Assembly: GCA_030017715.1 (NCBI GenBank)
Contig: JASEIU010000003.1
Location: 310,001 to 374,000, forward strand
Reading direction: 5' to 3'
DNA from: Candidatus Saccharicenans sp.
GTDB lineage: Bacteria; Acidobacteriota; Aminicenantia; Aminicenantales; Saccharicenantaceae
DNA: 64,000 bases
In this document: in pieces, positions 44,687 to 53,587 of the stretch
Layout of the letters: each line of letters begins with the position of its first letter
How positions within the stretch are numbered: the stretch's first letter is position 1
Position numbers and translations under genes: made by a program
The notes under the pieces: generated by a model
Database searches by the model: none
Told to the model about the DNA's origin: nothing
Seen by the model: only the letters and a program-made list of their open reading frames with translations

Positions 44687-45293
44687 TTTCTTCTCCAAAC
44701 TTTGGAGCAGTTACATGATCTCTTGCCGAAATTCCTTCCATTTTTAATACTTTAATAACTGTAAATAATATGATTTTTAAATCTAACCAAAAGCCAATAT
44801 TATCAACATACCAAACATCAAATTTGAATTTATCTTCCCAGGAAATCGCGTTCCTTCCATTGACCTGGGCCCAACCTGTCATTCCAGGCTTAACTTCATG
44901 TCTTCTTGCCTGCTCAGGGGTATATCTATCTAAATATTCCATCAGGAGAGCACGTGGGCCAACCAAACTCATATCTCCTTTGATCACATTCCATAATTCT
45001 GGCAATTCATCAAGGCTGGTCTTCCTCAGAAATTTTCCAAACGTTGTCAGCCTATATTCATCAGGTAATAGATTCCCATTTTTATCCCTTATATCCTTCA
45101 TAGTTCTGAATTTATAAATAACAAATGGCCTGGCAAGGAATCCCGGTCTCAATTGTTTGAAAATAACAGGATTGCCATCTGTCAGCCATATGCAAAACCA
45201 AATAATTCCAATTATTGGTAATACGCACAAAGCTAAAGGCATAGATATTAACAGGTCAAGATATCGTTTGTAATTTTTAGCATATTTATTCAC
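44679..45293 (-). CDS. pglC: Initiating phosphoglycosyl transferase, PglC-like
   Basis: 204 residues from a GTG start: the short monotopic form with one N-terminal membrane hairpin (LDLLISMPLALCVLPIIGII). Catalytic-region motifs are KQLRPGFLARPFVIYKFRTM, RKTSLDELPELWNVIKGDMS, containing the Asp-Glu dyad, and VKPGMTGWAQVNGRNAISWE. It transfers diNAc-bacillosamine-1-phosphate to undecaprenyl phosphate, starting the repeat unit. It is the first gene of the minus-strand cluster. The 49-nt gap to the peptidase gene contains GATCAATTGATC but no clear promoter. Confidence 0.93.
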   Translation of the reverse strand: MNKYAKNYKRYLDLLISMPLALCVLPIIGIIWFCIWLTDGNPVIFKQLRPGFLARPFVIYKFRTMKDIRDKNGNLLPDEYRLTTFGKFLRKTSLDELPELWNVIKGDMSLVGPRALLMEYLDRYTPEQARRHEVKPGMTGWAQVNGRNAISWEDKFKFDVWYVDNIGFWLDLKIILFTVIKVLKMEGISARDHVTAPKFGEENA

Positions 45294-45342
45294 GGAAGTT
45301 TTTAAAAATGATCAATTGATCTAGAATCTATGAATAAAATAG

Positions 45343-46392
45343 TTATTCAGCAAATTCTCCGGTGTCGACCCATTCCTTTTTTAGGATGCTCCAAAAGTCT
45401 TCGGCCAGGCCGCGAAGCACGTAGTCATAGGGAAGCCAGCCGTAGCCTCGCTCTCCCCAGTAGGTGCCCCAGGAATTGCGGATGAGAAGGGCACCTCTGG
45501 TCTTCTGCTTGCTGATTTTATTGGTAATTTCCAATTTGTCGGCGTAGCCAACAGCCATCACCGCATGGCCGCCTTCCAGGCGCTCGCGGGTTGAGGGGAA
45601 GGGAATGCGGCCGTCAGCCTCGGCCTGCTCTACCGAGCTGTAGACCGAAAAGCCGAAGATGAACGGCAGGCCCTTGGCTAAGTAGCCTTTCAGGCTATGG
45701 AGGACCTCATCGGGGCGGGAGCCGGCCGGGTCGTGGCGGAAGTACTTTATCGTCTGGAAGTTCTGGGCAAAGGCATAGCAGAAGGCGGGCGGTTCGCGGT
45801 CGAAGGAGCTGGAATCGTCGGTATACGGCCAGTAGGATTCGGGCGGCACGCCGAACAGCACCATCGCCCCCATGGTCGTGCGGAGGTAAGCGCCGGTATC
45901 GCCGCGGAGCTTCATCAGGTTGCGGGTGACCTTATAGAGGAAAAGACGGGAGGCATCGAGATGACGTCCGAAGGCACGCCGCTCATAGTATTCGATAAGG
46001 CCAACGCCGGCATGAGCTGTGCAGGAGCCGAGGGCACCCTGGTCTTCCACCGGCGAGCAGTATTCGCGAAGGTCAACTGAAGCGGGAAGGGATGAGGCCT
46101 CGACTCTGCGGCTGGGCGGCACGTAGGCAAGGGTTTCGCCGGGAGGAGGAAAGGGCCCTTTTATACCCTCATCCAGGATAGGCCGGATTTCCTCGTGGGC
46201 TTCGTGATAATCTCGGAAGTCCGGTCGGTCGGGCAGCCAGCCCATGCCCCGATTTATCGACGGGATACAGGCTGAAACTGGATCTGGATAAGGACCGCTT
46301 TCGAGTTCAATGGCTCTTTCCCCGATGACCGGGGTGAGGCCAGGATTCTGAAGTCCCCTTCTGGTTGCCTTTCTTTTTGGTTCCCCTGACAT
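45343..46392 (-). CDS. Papain-like (C1A) cysteine peptidase
   Basis: 349 residues. The active site is complete: Gln and Cys in VEDQGALGSCTAHA, His in RLEGGHAVMAVGYADK and Asn in LLIRNSWGTYWGERGYGWLP. An N-terminal stretch of about 110 residues precedes the catalytic domain and could be a propeptide. No signal peptide is visible, so the protein may stay in the cytoplasm or leave by an unusual route. It lies upstream of pglC on the same strand with a 49-nt gap, so the glycan cluster might begin from its transcript. Function is unknown beyond proteolysis. Confidence 0.88.
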   Translation of the reverse strand: MSGEPKRKATRRGLQNPGLTPVIGERAIELESGPYPDPVSACIPSINRGMGWLPDRPDFRDYHEAHEEIRPILDEGIKGPFPPPGETLAYVPPSRRVEASSLPASVDLREYCSPVEDQGALGSCTAHAGVGLIEYYERRAFGRHLDASRLFLYKVTRNLMKLRGDTGAYLRTTMGAMVLFGVPPESYWPYTDDSSSFDREPPAFCYAFAQNFQTIKYFRHDPAGSRPDEVLHSLKGYLAKGLPFIFGFSVYSSVEQAEADGRIPFPSTRERLEGGHAVMAVGYADKLEITNKISKQKTRGALLIRNSWGTYWGERGYGWLPYDYVLRGLAEDFWSILKKEWVDTGEFAE

Positions 46393-46464
46393 TAAATAAT
46401 TTCTCCTTTCATTCAGGATGAGAAATTTATGTTTTTTGCTATTACGGCTTTGTGTGTCACGGGC

Positions 46465-46773
46465 TCAGTAACCTGAAAGAATTAATATGCCGGTGATTAA
46501 AATTCTAATTGAGATGACGATGACTGCCAGAATGACCGCGGCTGTGGCCAGCACCCGGAGGGATTTTTCTATGATTGACATGCTGTTCCAGCGCGGGGAG
46601 AAGGCGAAGAAGCGGCGGCTGCAGCCATCGCACTCGTAGTGGCGAAGTGGGAGCACGAACGACACGGCTTTCTGCCACAGGCGGCGCGGCCGGCGTTCCA
46701 GGCGCTGGCCGCAGTGAGGGCATTCGTGGTCGCCGAGCTGGCGCGGATAAATTCTGATTCCTTTTATCTTCAT
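46465..46773 (-). CDS. Small zinc-ribbon protein with one transmembrane helix
   Basis: The more likely start is MKIKGIRIYPRQ (46773); the track's longer form adds a low-quality 23 residues. About 102 residues. Two Cys pairs, ECPHCGQRL and ECDGCSRRFF, form a probable zinc ribbon. A C-terminal helix (VLATAAVILAVIVISIRILI) anchors it. No strong ribosome binding site is seen and no family is recognised. Confidence 0.6.
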   Translation of the reverse strand: MKIKGIRIYPRQLGDHECPHCGQRLERRPRRLWQKAVSFVLPLRHYECDGCSRRFFAFSPRWNSMSIIEKSLRVLATAAVILAVIVISIRILITGILILSGY

Positions 46774-46998
46774 CGGGCTAAATCCACGGAGTGGAGTGAA
46801 GCCGGGCAGCGCGCCGACGCTGAATAATATATGAACAGACATTCATATATTGAATCATCCGACAGAGCCAAGCTGGCCTCTGCGCGAAACGATCGCTTGC
46901 GGAGAGGCCGGGATTCTGACCTGGAAATAAAATCCGGATAGATTTCATCGCCACGGCCAGCTCTGGAAAATTGATAACTTTTCCGCTCTGCTGTCATT

Positions 46999-47373
46999 TC
47001 AATCGCCCGGGGATGCGGATTTGCTTTTGGAGTCGGCATCGTCAGTCAGAAACCAGTTGGCCCACTTTCCGGCTTCGAGCACCATGGCATTCCAGCCGAA
47101 GCCAAAGCCGAAGGCTACACAGAAGAGGCGGAAATAAGCCTCGAAGGCAGTAGCAGCTGTCTCTTCTGGTCCGCCGGGCTCGACCTTAAGCTGCGGGAAG
47201 AGCACCAGCGTCAGGATGATCCCGAGGATGAAGGTCGCTAAGGCCGAGTAGAAATAGCGGCGGTCGAAGCTCTGGACTTCACCCTGGCGAAGCTTGCGCA
47301 GCCACGGAATGAGCGAGCGGGCGACCACACCCAGAAAAAGCCCGACAATCTTGATGGCGAAAGTTAAGCTCAT
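46999..47373 (-). CDS. Small membrane protein of unknown function
   Basis: The start at the ATG 47373 follows AAGGAG; the track begins six codons earlier. About 124 residues with an N-terminal helix (FAIKIVGLFLGVVARSLIPW), a second (FYSALATFILGIILTLVLFP) and a third, Gly/Phe-rich one near the end (LFCVAFGFGFGWNAMVLEAG), then an acidic/Ser tail. Not recognised. It is co-oriented with the zinc-ribbon gene, 225 nt apart. Confidence 0.6.
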   Translation of the reverse strand: MSLTFAIKIVGLFLGVVARSLIPWLRKLRQGEVQSFDRRYFYSALATFILGIILTLVLFPQLKVEPGGPEETAATAFEAYFRLFCVAFGFGFGWNAMVLEAGKWANWFLTDDADSKSKSASPGD

Positions 47374-47457
47374 CATCTCTCCTTCAACCAACAGTAACCA
47401 ACAGGGGCCATCATACGGTGTCTCGCTTTTTACCCCTTCTTCTCTCTTATGCTGTCC

Positions 47458-47477
47458 GGGGACACTCTACAGTGTCC
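47458..47477. repeat. Type I palindrome GGACACT-CTAC-AGTGTCC
   Basis: A perfect 7-bp-arm palindrome, 4-nt loop, 4 nt past the stop of the TIGR04076 gene. It is a member of the GGGGACAC family seen through regions 2 and 4. Confidence 0.65.
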
Positions 47478-47481
47478 TTAG

Positions 47482-47775
47482 CTACTCAGGCTTGACTTCA
47501 AATATTACTGTACCTCCGCCCGTCAGCTGGCAGGGGTCAAGGCACTGGAGGTAAGCCACCTCCCCTTCCCTGGCCAGGCCCAGCTCGACCGGGCTGACCC
47601 CTCGGCTCAGGGCGACGTAATAAGGCATCAGAGAGGCCAGCGAATGCAGGCAGACCGGAGCGGTGCAGGTTAGCTTGAACCCATCGACTACCCTGAAAGA
47701 ATCCCCGACCCTGTACACCGGGCAGTGTCCTTTTATTTGCTCTACCCGGACAATCAGGCTGGATTTATCGCTCAT
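47482..47775 (-). CDS. TIGR04076 family protein
   Basis: 97 residues matching the TIGR04076 pattern: KGHCPVYRVGDSF near the start, VCLHSLASLMPYYVALSRGV in the middle and CLDPCQLTGGGTVIFEVKP at the end. The conserved Cys residues suggest metal or redox chemistry, but no function is known. It stands alone between a membrane-protein gene and a long non-coding stretch. Confidence 0.8.
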   Translation of the reverse strand: MSDKSSLIVRVEQIKGHCPVYRVGDSFRVVDGFKLTCTAPVCLHSLASLMPYYVALSRGVSPVELGLAREGEVAYLQCLDPCQLTGGGTVIFEVKPE

Positions 47776-49470
47776 CTGAGCCTTGCGGTTGATTCGGGAT
47801 TAATCCTATTCAAGGTTCGAACTTTATGTTTTTCTTAATTTTCGGGTCGTTCTTCCCGGCAGGCAGAGACGTATGCCCGGAGTCCTGCTGTGGTATTCGG
47901 GCAATTGTTCCGGGCCACGATCAAGGGAAAATTGGGGAATGAGTATTGTGTCCCCCGTTTTATAAATCATTGATATTTAATATGGATAAACGGCGGGCAA
48001 AAGACAGGCTACCGCCCCTGCAGGCACGCAGCCGCAAAGAGAAAAGCCGCCTTCTTTAAGGCGCATTTTTATCTATTCAGACTCAAAGGAGCCGATTTGA
48101 GACAACACTTGCGGCAAATCCTGGCTGATGATTTAGCTTCAGGGGAAAACGGCAGCCGGAATAAGAGGCATTGTGAGGAAAAAAGCGGGAATTCCGGGTG
48201 GAAAAGCCACGACCATCAGATTTAACAGATGCCCGAGCAAAAGAACCGGAAGAAGCGCCGTAAGCCGGGGCGGCGATAGGAGAGTTAGCGAGGGCAGCCG
48301 AAGAAGACAGGGCCGCCGGCAATATAAATTCTATGGATAGATTTGCAGCCGCCAGAAAGCAGGATGTAACGGCGAACGAGGGCTTCGGCCAGGAATTCGG
48401 CTGCCAATTATCCGGGAGAGCGCGAAATGCCTTTTTGGCTCCCGAGTTTAGCTTTGCTTCATCTTTACGAAGTACTATTTCACTTCTTTCTCTTCCCATT
48501 CTCATTGAGAACCCCGAGCTTTCTCAACGCTACGTAACTAATCCACTAACTTCTCAGATAATAAAACCAGGGAGAATGAGAACCAGACTTCTCAAGCTCT
48601 CTTCATTCAAGTCGGCTTTCTCAGGCTCCCTGGTTCCAGAGAACGATTTTAATATTTATAAATTTTCGGCCTTTTTGTCAAGGAGTTATACCACAAAGTT
48701 TGATATTTTTCTACAAAAAAACGTCAGGCTGCACTGGCCAATCTCTGTCCCCACTTAAAACCGCTTTTTTTATTCGGGGAGCTTTCTTTTTTCGGCATTT
48801 TCGGGCCATTTCCAGATTTGGTTTGAGCCCGCCGACCTCCCGGTACCCAATAGGCCGCCAAAAATATGCCTTAGCCTGGAAACAATGCCGCCAGCAGCGT
48901 TTGATGACAACAGCTATGCCTGTTTATTTTTCTTATTTAAGACAAGAGCGGCCAAAATATTTCTGTTTTATCCATATCGTTGAGTCAGCGCACGTCTTAT
49001 TTTGTTTGCCGATCGAATCTGCGCTCTTAAAGACTGGAAGGAGCGCCGGCCAGCGGTAAGGTCGGATGTGCTGACACTGATAAAGATAGCCGGTGGGTTT
49101 TCGCAATTTTCAACATAAAATAATACGCGAAGGAGCAGTTATTCAACCGAGACATATCTGGCCAGCCTGCCTGAAGGCTGAGACTTGAACGAATTAATAG
49201 AGGGGCTTAGATATTATTCCAACGCCTCTGCTTTTCCGGCGCCGTCGCGGCCGAAACGAGTTTCATGTCAACCGGGCCGATAGAGGCGGGCGAGTTCGCG
49301 TCCCGGGTCAGGAATTAGTTCACCCCATAGCCAGGATAGAAGGTCTTTTGCGGAAAGCTGGAATTATTCCACGAGTTCTTAAATGGCGAAGCCCCGGTCA
49401 AGGCAAGAATCGAGCAGGTTTCAGTATGGCCGCGGTCTTTGATGCTTTTGATGCTCGATAACGATAACGG
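47776..49470. other. 1.7-kb stretch without a supported gene
   Basis: ORFs at 48083-48505 (minus) and 48333-48758 (plus) overlap each other and show no recognisable domain or good ribosome binding site. One repeat unit lies at 47928-47961. The rest has mixed composition; I see no RNA gene or mobile element. Confidence 0.5.
47928..47961. repeat. Type II repeat unit, reverse orientation
   Basis: AAAATTGGGGAATGAGTATT continuing to GTGTCCCCCGTTTT. It is nearly identical to the unit at 19827-19861 and is the reverse complement of the units that begin the large repeats at 55-60 kb. Confidence 0.7.
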
Positions 49471-52400
49471 TCAGACCTGGGTGCGGTTTTTCCCGGAGGT
49501 TTTCGCCCGGTAAAGAGCCTGGTCGGCCCGGGCGATAAGCTCGTTGGTGTCGCCGCCCTCAGCGGGGTTCATCGTGGCCAGACCCAGGCAGACGGTCAGC
49601 CGAGGCGATTTAACCGGACCGTCCGGGGCAGGCTGTCCCTGGCCGTTAATTTCCCTGAGCTCCATCTGGCTGAAATCCATAGCGGCCACACCTTCACGGA
49701 TTCTTTCGGCCACGATGTAAGCGCCGGCGGTGTCGGTTTCGGGCAGCACTATGGCAAACTCGTCGCCGCCGTAGCGGCAGGCCAGGTCGGAGCAACGCTG
49801 GCAGCATTTAAGCATGACCAGGGCCACTTTTTTCAGGCATTCGTCGCCAGCCTGGTGGCCGTAAGTGTCGTTGAAGAGCTTGAAATCGTCGAGGTCGGTT
49901 ATGATGACTGAAACCGGCCGCCCGGTGCGGTGAGCCCTTCGCCACTCATACTCCAGAAAATCGCGGAAGCGGCGGTAATTGGCCAGGCCAGTCAGCTCGT
50001 CGGTGGTGGCCAGAAACTTCAGCTTATCGTTAGCCAGGCGAAGCTCTTCGGTGCGCTGGGCCACCAGGCGCTCGAGCTCCTGCTGGCGGCTGTGAACCTG
50101 CTGGAGTCGCAATCTGACGCCGCCGTAAATGGCGGCGACGCCAAGTAACCCTGACAGCAGATAAAACCACCAGGTGTGCCAGAACGGCGGGATGACCCGG
50201 ATGAACAGGGCGGCGCCGGATTCATCCCAGACACCGTCGCAGTTGGAAGCTTTGACCCGGAAGGTGTAGAGGCCGGGCGGCAGGTTGCTGTAGGAAGCAA
50301 AACGCCTGCCTCCGACATAGTTCCATTCTCGGTCAAATCCTTCCAGTATGTAAGCATACTGATTCTTGCCAGGGGAGGTATAATCGAGGGCCACGAATTC
50401 AAAGGCCACCACCCGGTGCTTCCAGGTAAGTTCAAGATATTGGGTTTCGGAGAGAGGTTTGGTAAGGATGGTTTTTCTGTCAACCTGCTGGGCGGGCTTT
50501 ACCGGACGGTTGTTGATGAGAAGCCTGGTCAGGTAGACCGGGGGCCGATAATCATTTTCTTTGACCTCCCGCGGATTGAAGACATTGAATCCGTTAATGC
50601 CGCCAAAATAAATATATCCCGACTGGCTGCGGAGATGGGCATTCCCGTTAAACTCATAGCCCTGAAGGCCGTCGTGAACATCGAAATTGCGGAATTTCCC
50701 TGTCCGGCGGTCGAAGCGGGAAAGGCCGCGGTTGGTGCTGAGCCAGAGGAAGCCTTCGTCATCCTCGAGGACGGAATAGACGACCGAAGAGGGCAGACCG
50801 TGGGATTCATTGTAGCGGGTGAAGGTGCGCGTCGCCGGGTCGAGGCAGTTGAGACCGCCGCCGTTGGTTGCCGCCCAGACCAGACCCCGGCTGTCGACGA
50901 AGACATTGATGATGGAGTTAGAGCCGAGGGAATTGGGATTATACGGGTCGTTAACAAATATTTCTACTTCGCCGCTGGCGGGATTGAAGGCGACCAGTCC
51001 GGTGTCGTAAGCGGCCAGCCAGAGGTTATTTTGCGAGTCGGAAGCGATATAGAAGATGCGGCCGCCGGAAATGGGGTCGGGAAGAGAAGGACCGATTGGA
51101 GGAGCGAGGGGCGGGGAGGGAGTGGGGTCAGGAGTGGACCGGGTCGGGGCCGGTTTGGAGGAGGAAGAGGGTGAAGAGGAAGAGGGGGGAGAAGCAGGAG
51201 GCCGGGCGACGGAAACAGAAGTTCCTGACGGGGCTAAATGGATGGCGCTGACTTCTGGCCGTTTGAACTGGCGCGATTTCCGGTCGAAATATACCAGGCC
51301 GCTGGAAACTGTGCCGACCCAGAGAGTATCGTTCCGGTCGAGAAGCAGGCTTCGGATATTGTCCTCGGGCAGGGAGCCGGGGCGGGAGGGATTGGCGCGG
51401 TAATGGATGAAACGGCCGGTGGCCGGGTTGTAATTGCTCAGGCCGCCGTAAAGGGTGCCGATCCAGAGCGAGCCGTCGCGGTCTTCAAGCAGACAGAAGA
51501 CGCGGTCGCTGTTCAGTGAGTAGGGCGAATTGGGACGGCCGGGGTCAGCCCGGAGGTGGAAAACGATTCTGTGTTCGAGGTCGAAGGCGGAAATGCCGCC
51601 GCCATCGGTGCCGACAAAGGTAATGCCCGAGCTGTGCTGGCAGAAAGCCCTGACCGCCGGCTGCTGCAGGCTGAGCGGGTCCTGAGGGTTGGAGAGAAAA
51701 CGCTTAAAGTACTGACGCTTGAGATTTAGCTGGCTGATGCCGCGGTAGGTGCCAACCCAGAGGATGTTGTCGGGAGTGCGCAGAAGGGCCAGCACCCGGT
51801 TGTCGGCGAGCGACGAGAGGTCATAGGATTTGTATTTGTAGGAGATGAAGGTCTCGCGGGCAGGATAGAAATGGTTCAGGCCGCCGGAGTCGGTTCCGAC
51901 CCAGAGGGAGCCGTCGGCGTCGCCAATGAGGCAGTTGACGGCGTTATCGCTTATGGAGAATAGGTCCTGAAGGCTATAAGAGCTGACGGGGGCAGCGGGA
52001 CGCTGAGAGGCGGCCGGGGGCGAAGTTGACTGGTAATAAACCTTGAATTCGCCGCGGGCCGGGAGATAACGAACCAGACCGGAAGAGGCGGTTCCAATCC
52101 AGATAACATCGGGCTGGGATTCCGGGGTGGAGGAGGAGGCGGAGGCGGGCACGGCGACTGAAGCTGAGCGCTGATCGGGCTCTATAAGCAGGGCGTTAAT
52201 GTGGTCGTCAGGCAGGGAGGAGCTTATTCTGATGTTAGGAGTGGGCGGAGGAAGATTGCGCCGCGCTGGGACACGAGCGGAATCGGGGGAGGCGAGAGAT
52301 GTCTTAAGGACGGAGGAAGCTTCGTCTCGAGGAGTTGATTGGCGGGAGCCGAATTCGGGATAGGCAAAATTTTTCAGGGCGGGCCGGCTGGAGCCAGAAG

Positions 52401-53325
52401 GGCTGGAAGGATAAGAGGCGCTGGAACTGTCGGCCGGGGCATCAATGTATCCGGGAAGGCCGGCGGTTACAGCACCGGACCTGATATGAATTATTTTACC
52501 GGTTGAAGGGTCGAGCCGGTTGAGGCCGCCGCCGGCGGTTCCAATCCAGATATATCCGCGACGGTCCTGAGCGATGGCCCGGACCTGATTGTTGCTGAGG
52601 GTTGAATCGGGACGGGCCGGGTCGTGCTGGTAGCGAATGAAATTTTTTGTTTTGCGGTCAAAGAGATTGAGGCCCCGGTCGGTTCCGACCCAGAGACGGC
52701 CCTGGTGATCTTCAAAAATGGTCAGGATGCGGGATGAAGAAACCGAATGCGGGTTGGACGGGTCGTGGAGATAACGGATGAATTGTTCGCGGGCGGCGAC
52801 AAGTTGATTGAGGCCGTTTTCGGTGCCGGCCCAGAGGGTGCCGAAGCTGTCAACCAGAAGGGCGTTGATCCAGGAGTTAGACAGGGAATTGGGATCGCCT
52901 TCGACGGGGAGATAAACGGTAAACTGGTAGCCGTCAAATTTGTTCAGGCCGGATTCGGTTCCGAACCAGAGAAAGCCTTCAGAGTCGAGGGCCACGGAAA
53001 GGACTGAATTCTGAGAGAGTCCGCTTTCGATCGAAATGTTGCGAAATAGGATGTGCGGGCCGAGCTGGGAGCGGAGGGGAAGCGGAAGGAGCAGAGCTAA
53101 GGAAAGGAACAGGAAAAGGGCGGGGAGGAAAAGGGAGAGGCGGGAAAGGACGGGATGGAAAAGAAAAGGGGAACGCCTGGGGAAAAGAGCGCGGGATGCC
53201 GGGCGGGAAGGAAGTGGAGAAGGAAAGGGAGCAAGAGGGCGGGAAATGTCCTGCAATGAGGAACGCAGGACGGAAAGAGCAGGCAAAAGGGCACGGGGAG
53301 ATTTCAGATGAACCGGGCCGCTCAT
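49471..53325 (-). CDS. Two-component-regulator beta-propeller sensor with GGDEF diguanylate cyclase domain
   Basis: 1284 residues. After a Pro/Arg-rich start comes a hydrophobic export signal (LFLPALFLFLSLALLLPLPL). The periplasmic part is many Reg_prop blades (LWFGTESGLNKFDGYQF, LWVGTDSGGLNHF and others) forming beta-propellers, then a Y_Y_Y domain (YAYILEGFDREWNYVGGRRF). One transmembrane helix (WWFYLLSGLLGVAAIYGGV) leads to a cytoplasmic coiled coil and a GGDEF domain. RYGGDEF (1186-1190) is intact, and RCSD five residues earlier is the inhibitory c-di-GMP I-site. It should make c-di-GMP on sensing an extracellular ligand. Two Ser/Pro/Ala-rich inserts interrupt the propeller. The true start is uncertain; there is no ribosome binding site at 53325. 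Confidence 0.88.
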   Translation of the reverse strand: MSGPVHLKSPRALLPALSVLRSSLQDISRPLAPFPSPLPSRPASRALFPRRSPFLFHPVLSRLSLFLPALFLFLSLALLLPLPLRSQLGPHILFRNISIESGLSQNSVLSVALDSEGFLWFGTESGLNKFDGYQFTVYLPVEGDPNSLSNSWINALLVDSFGTLWAGTENGLNQLVAAREQFIRYLHDPSNPHSVSSSRILTIFEDHQGRLWVGTDRGLNLFDRKTKNFIRYQHDPARPDSTLSNNQVRAIAQDRRGYIWIGTAGGGLNRLDPSTGKIIHIRSGAVTAGLPGYIDAPADSSSASYPSSPSGSSRPALKNFAYPEFGSRQSTPRDEASSVLKTSLASPDSARVPARRNLPPPTPNIRISSSLPDDHINALLIEPDQRSASVAVPASASSSTPESQPDVIWIGTASSGLVRYLPARGEFKVYYQSTSPPAASQRPAAPVSSYSLQDLFSISDNAVNCLIGDADGSLWVGTDSGGLNHFYPARETFISYKYKSYDLSSLADNRVLALLRTPDNILWVGTYRGISQLNLKRQYFKRFLSNPQDPLSLQQPAVRAFCQHSSGITFVGTDGGGISAFDLEHRIVFHLRADPGRPNSPYSLNSDRVFCLLEDRDGSLWIGTLYGGLSNYNPATGRFIHYRANPSRPGSLPEDNIRSLLLDRNDTLWVGTVSSGLVYFDRKSRQFKRPEVSAIHLAPSGTSVSVARPPASPPSSSSPSSSSKPAPTRSTPDPTPSPPLAPPIGPSLPDPISGGRIFYIASDSQNNLWLAAYDTGLVAFNPASGEVEIFVNDPYNPNSLGSNSIINVFVDSRGLVWAATNGGGLNCLDPATRTFTRYNESHGLPSSVVYSVLEDDEGFLWLSTNRGLSRFDRRTGKFRNFDVHDGLQGYEFNGNAHLRSQSGYIYFGGINGFNVFNPREVKENDYRPPVYLTRLLINNRPVKPAQQVDRKTILTKPLSETQYLELTWKHRVVAFEFVALDYTSPGKNQYAYILEGFDREWNYVGGRRFASYSNLPPGLYTFRVKASNCDGVWDESGAALFIRVIPPFWHTWWFYLLSGLLGVAAIYGGVRLRLQQVHSRQQELERLVAQRTEELRLANDKLKFLATTDELTGLANYRRFRDFLEYEWRRAHRTGRPVSVIITDLDDFKLFNDTYGHQAGDECLKKVALVMLKCCQRCSDLACRYGGDEFAIVLPETDTAGAYIVAERIREGVAAMDFSQMELREINGQGQPAPDGPVKSPRLTVCLGLATMNPAEGGDTNELIARADQALYRAKTSGKNRTQV

Positions 53326-53455
53326 TGTGACCGCTCTGCTATCCTTTCAAATTCTCTGTTATTTTTTATTTTATTGGCAGTGCCGGCGTCAATTATTTTT
53401 AGGGGTGATGATGGGGGTGAAATTTGGGTGAGGAAAGGGGACCCAGAAAAAAACA

Positions 53456-53578
53456 GGGACATTGTAAAGTGTCCCCTTTTTCGGCACAGCCTGCCGCTCG
53501 GAAACGGGGGACACGATACTATTTCACCAATTTTTTTTGTTTCCTGGGAAAAATCGGGGACAGCTTATTGTGTCCCCG
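53456..53578. repeat. Three GGGGACAC-family palindromes behind glmS
   Basis: GGGACA-8 nt-TGTCCC (53456-53475), a type II unit (53502-53538), and a perfect CGGGGACA-8 nt-TGTCCCCG (53555-53578). The last lies 9 nt past the glmS stop on the minus strand and may act as a terminator hairpin. Confidence 0.65.
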
Positions 53579-53587
53579 GTTTCTTAC

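Noticed and set aside
48083-48758. Two overlapping ORFs of about 140 codons on opposite strands
   Set aside because: Neither has a recognisable domain, convincing start or conserved pattern; left as non-coding.
50176-51174. 332-codon plus-strand ORF
   Set aside because: It lies fully antisense to the Reg_prop/GGDEF gene, whose domains are clear. Its composition follows from the codon bias of the opposite strand.
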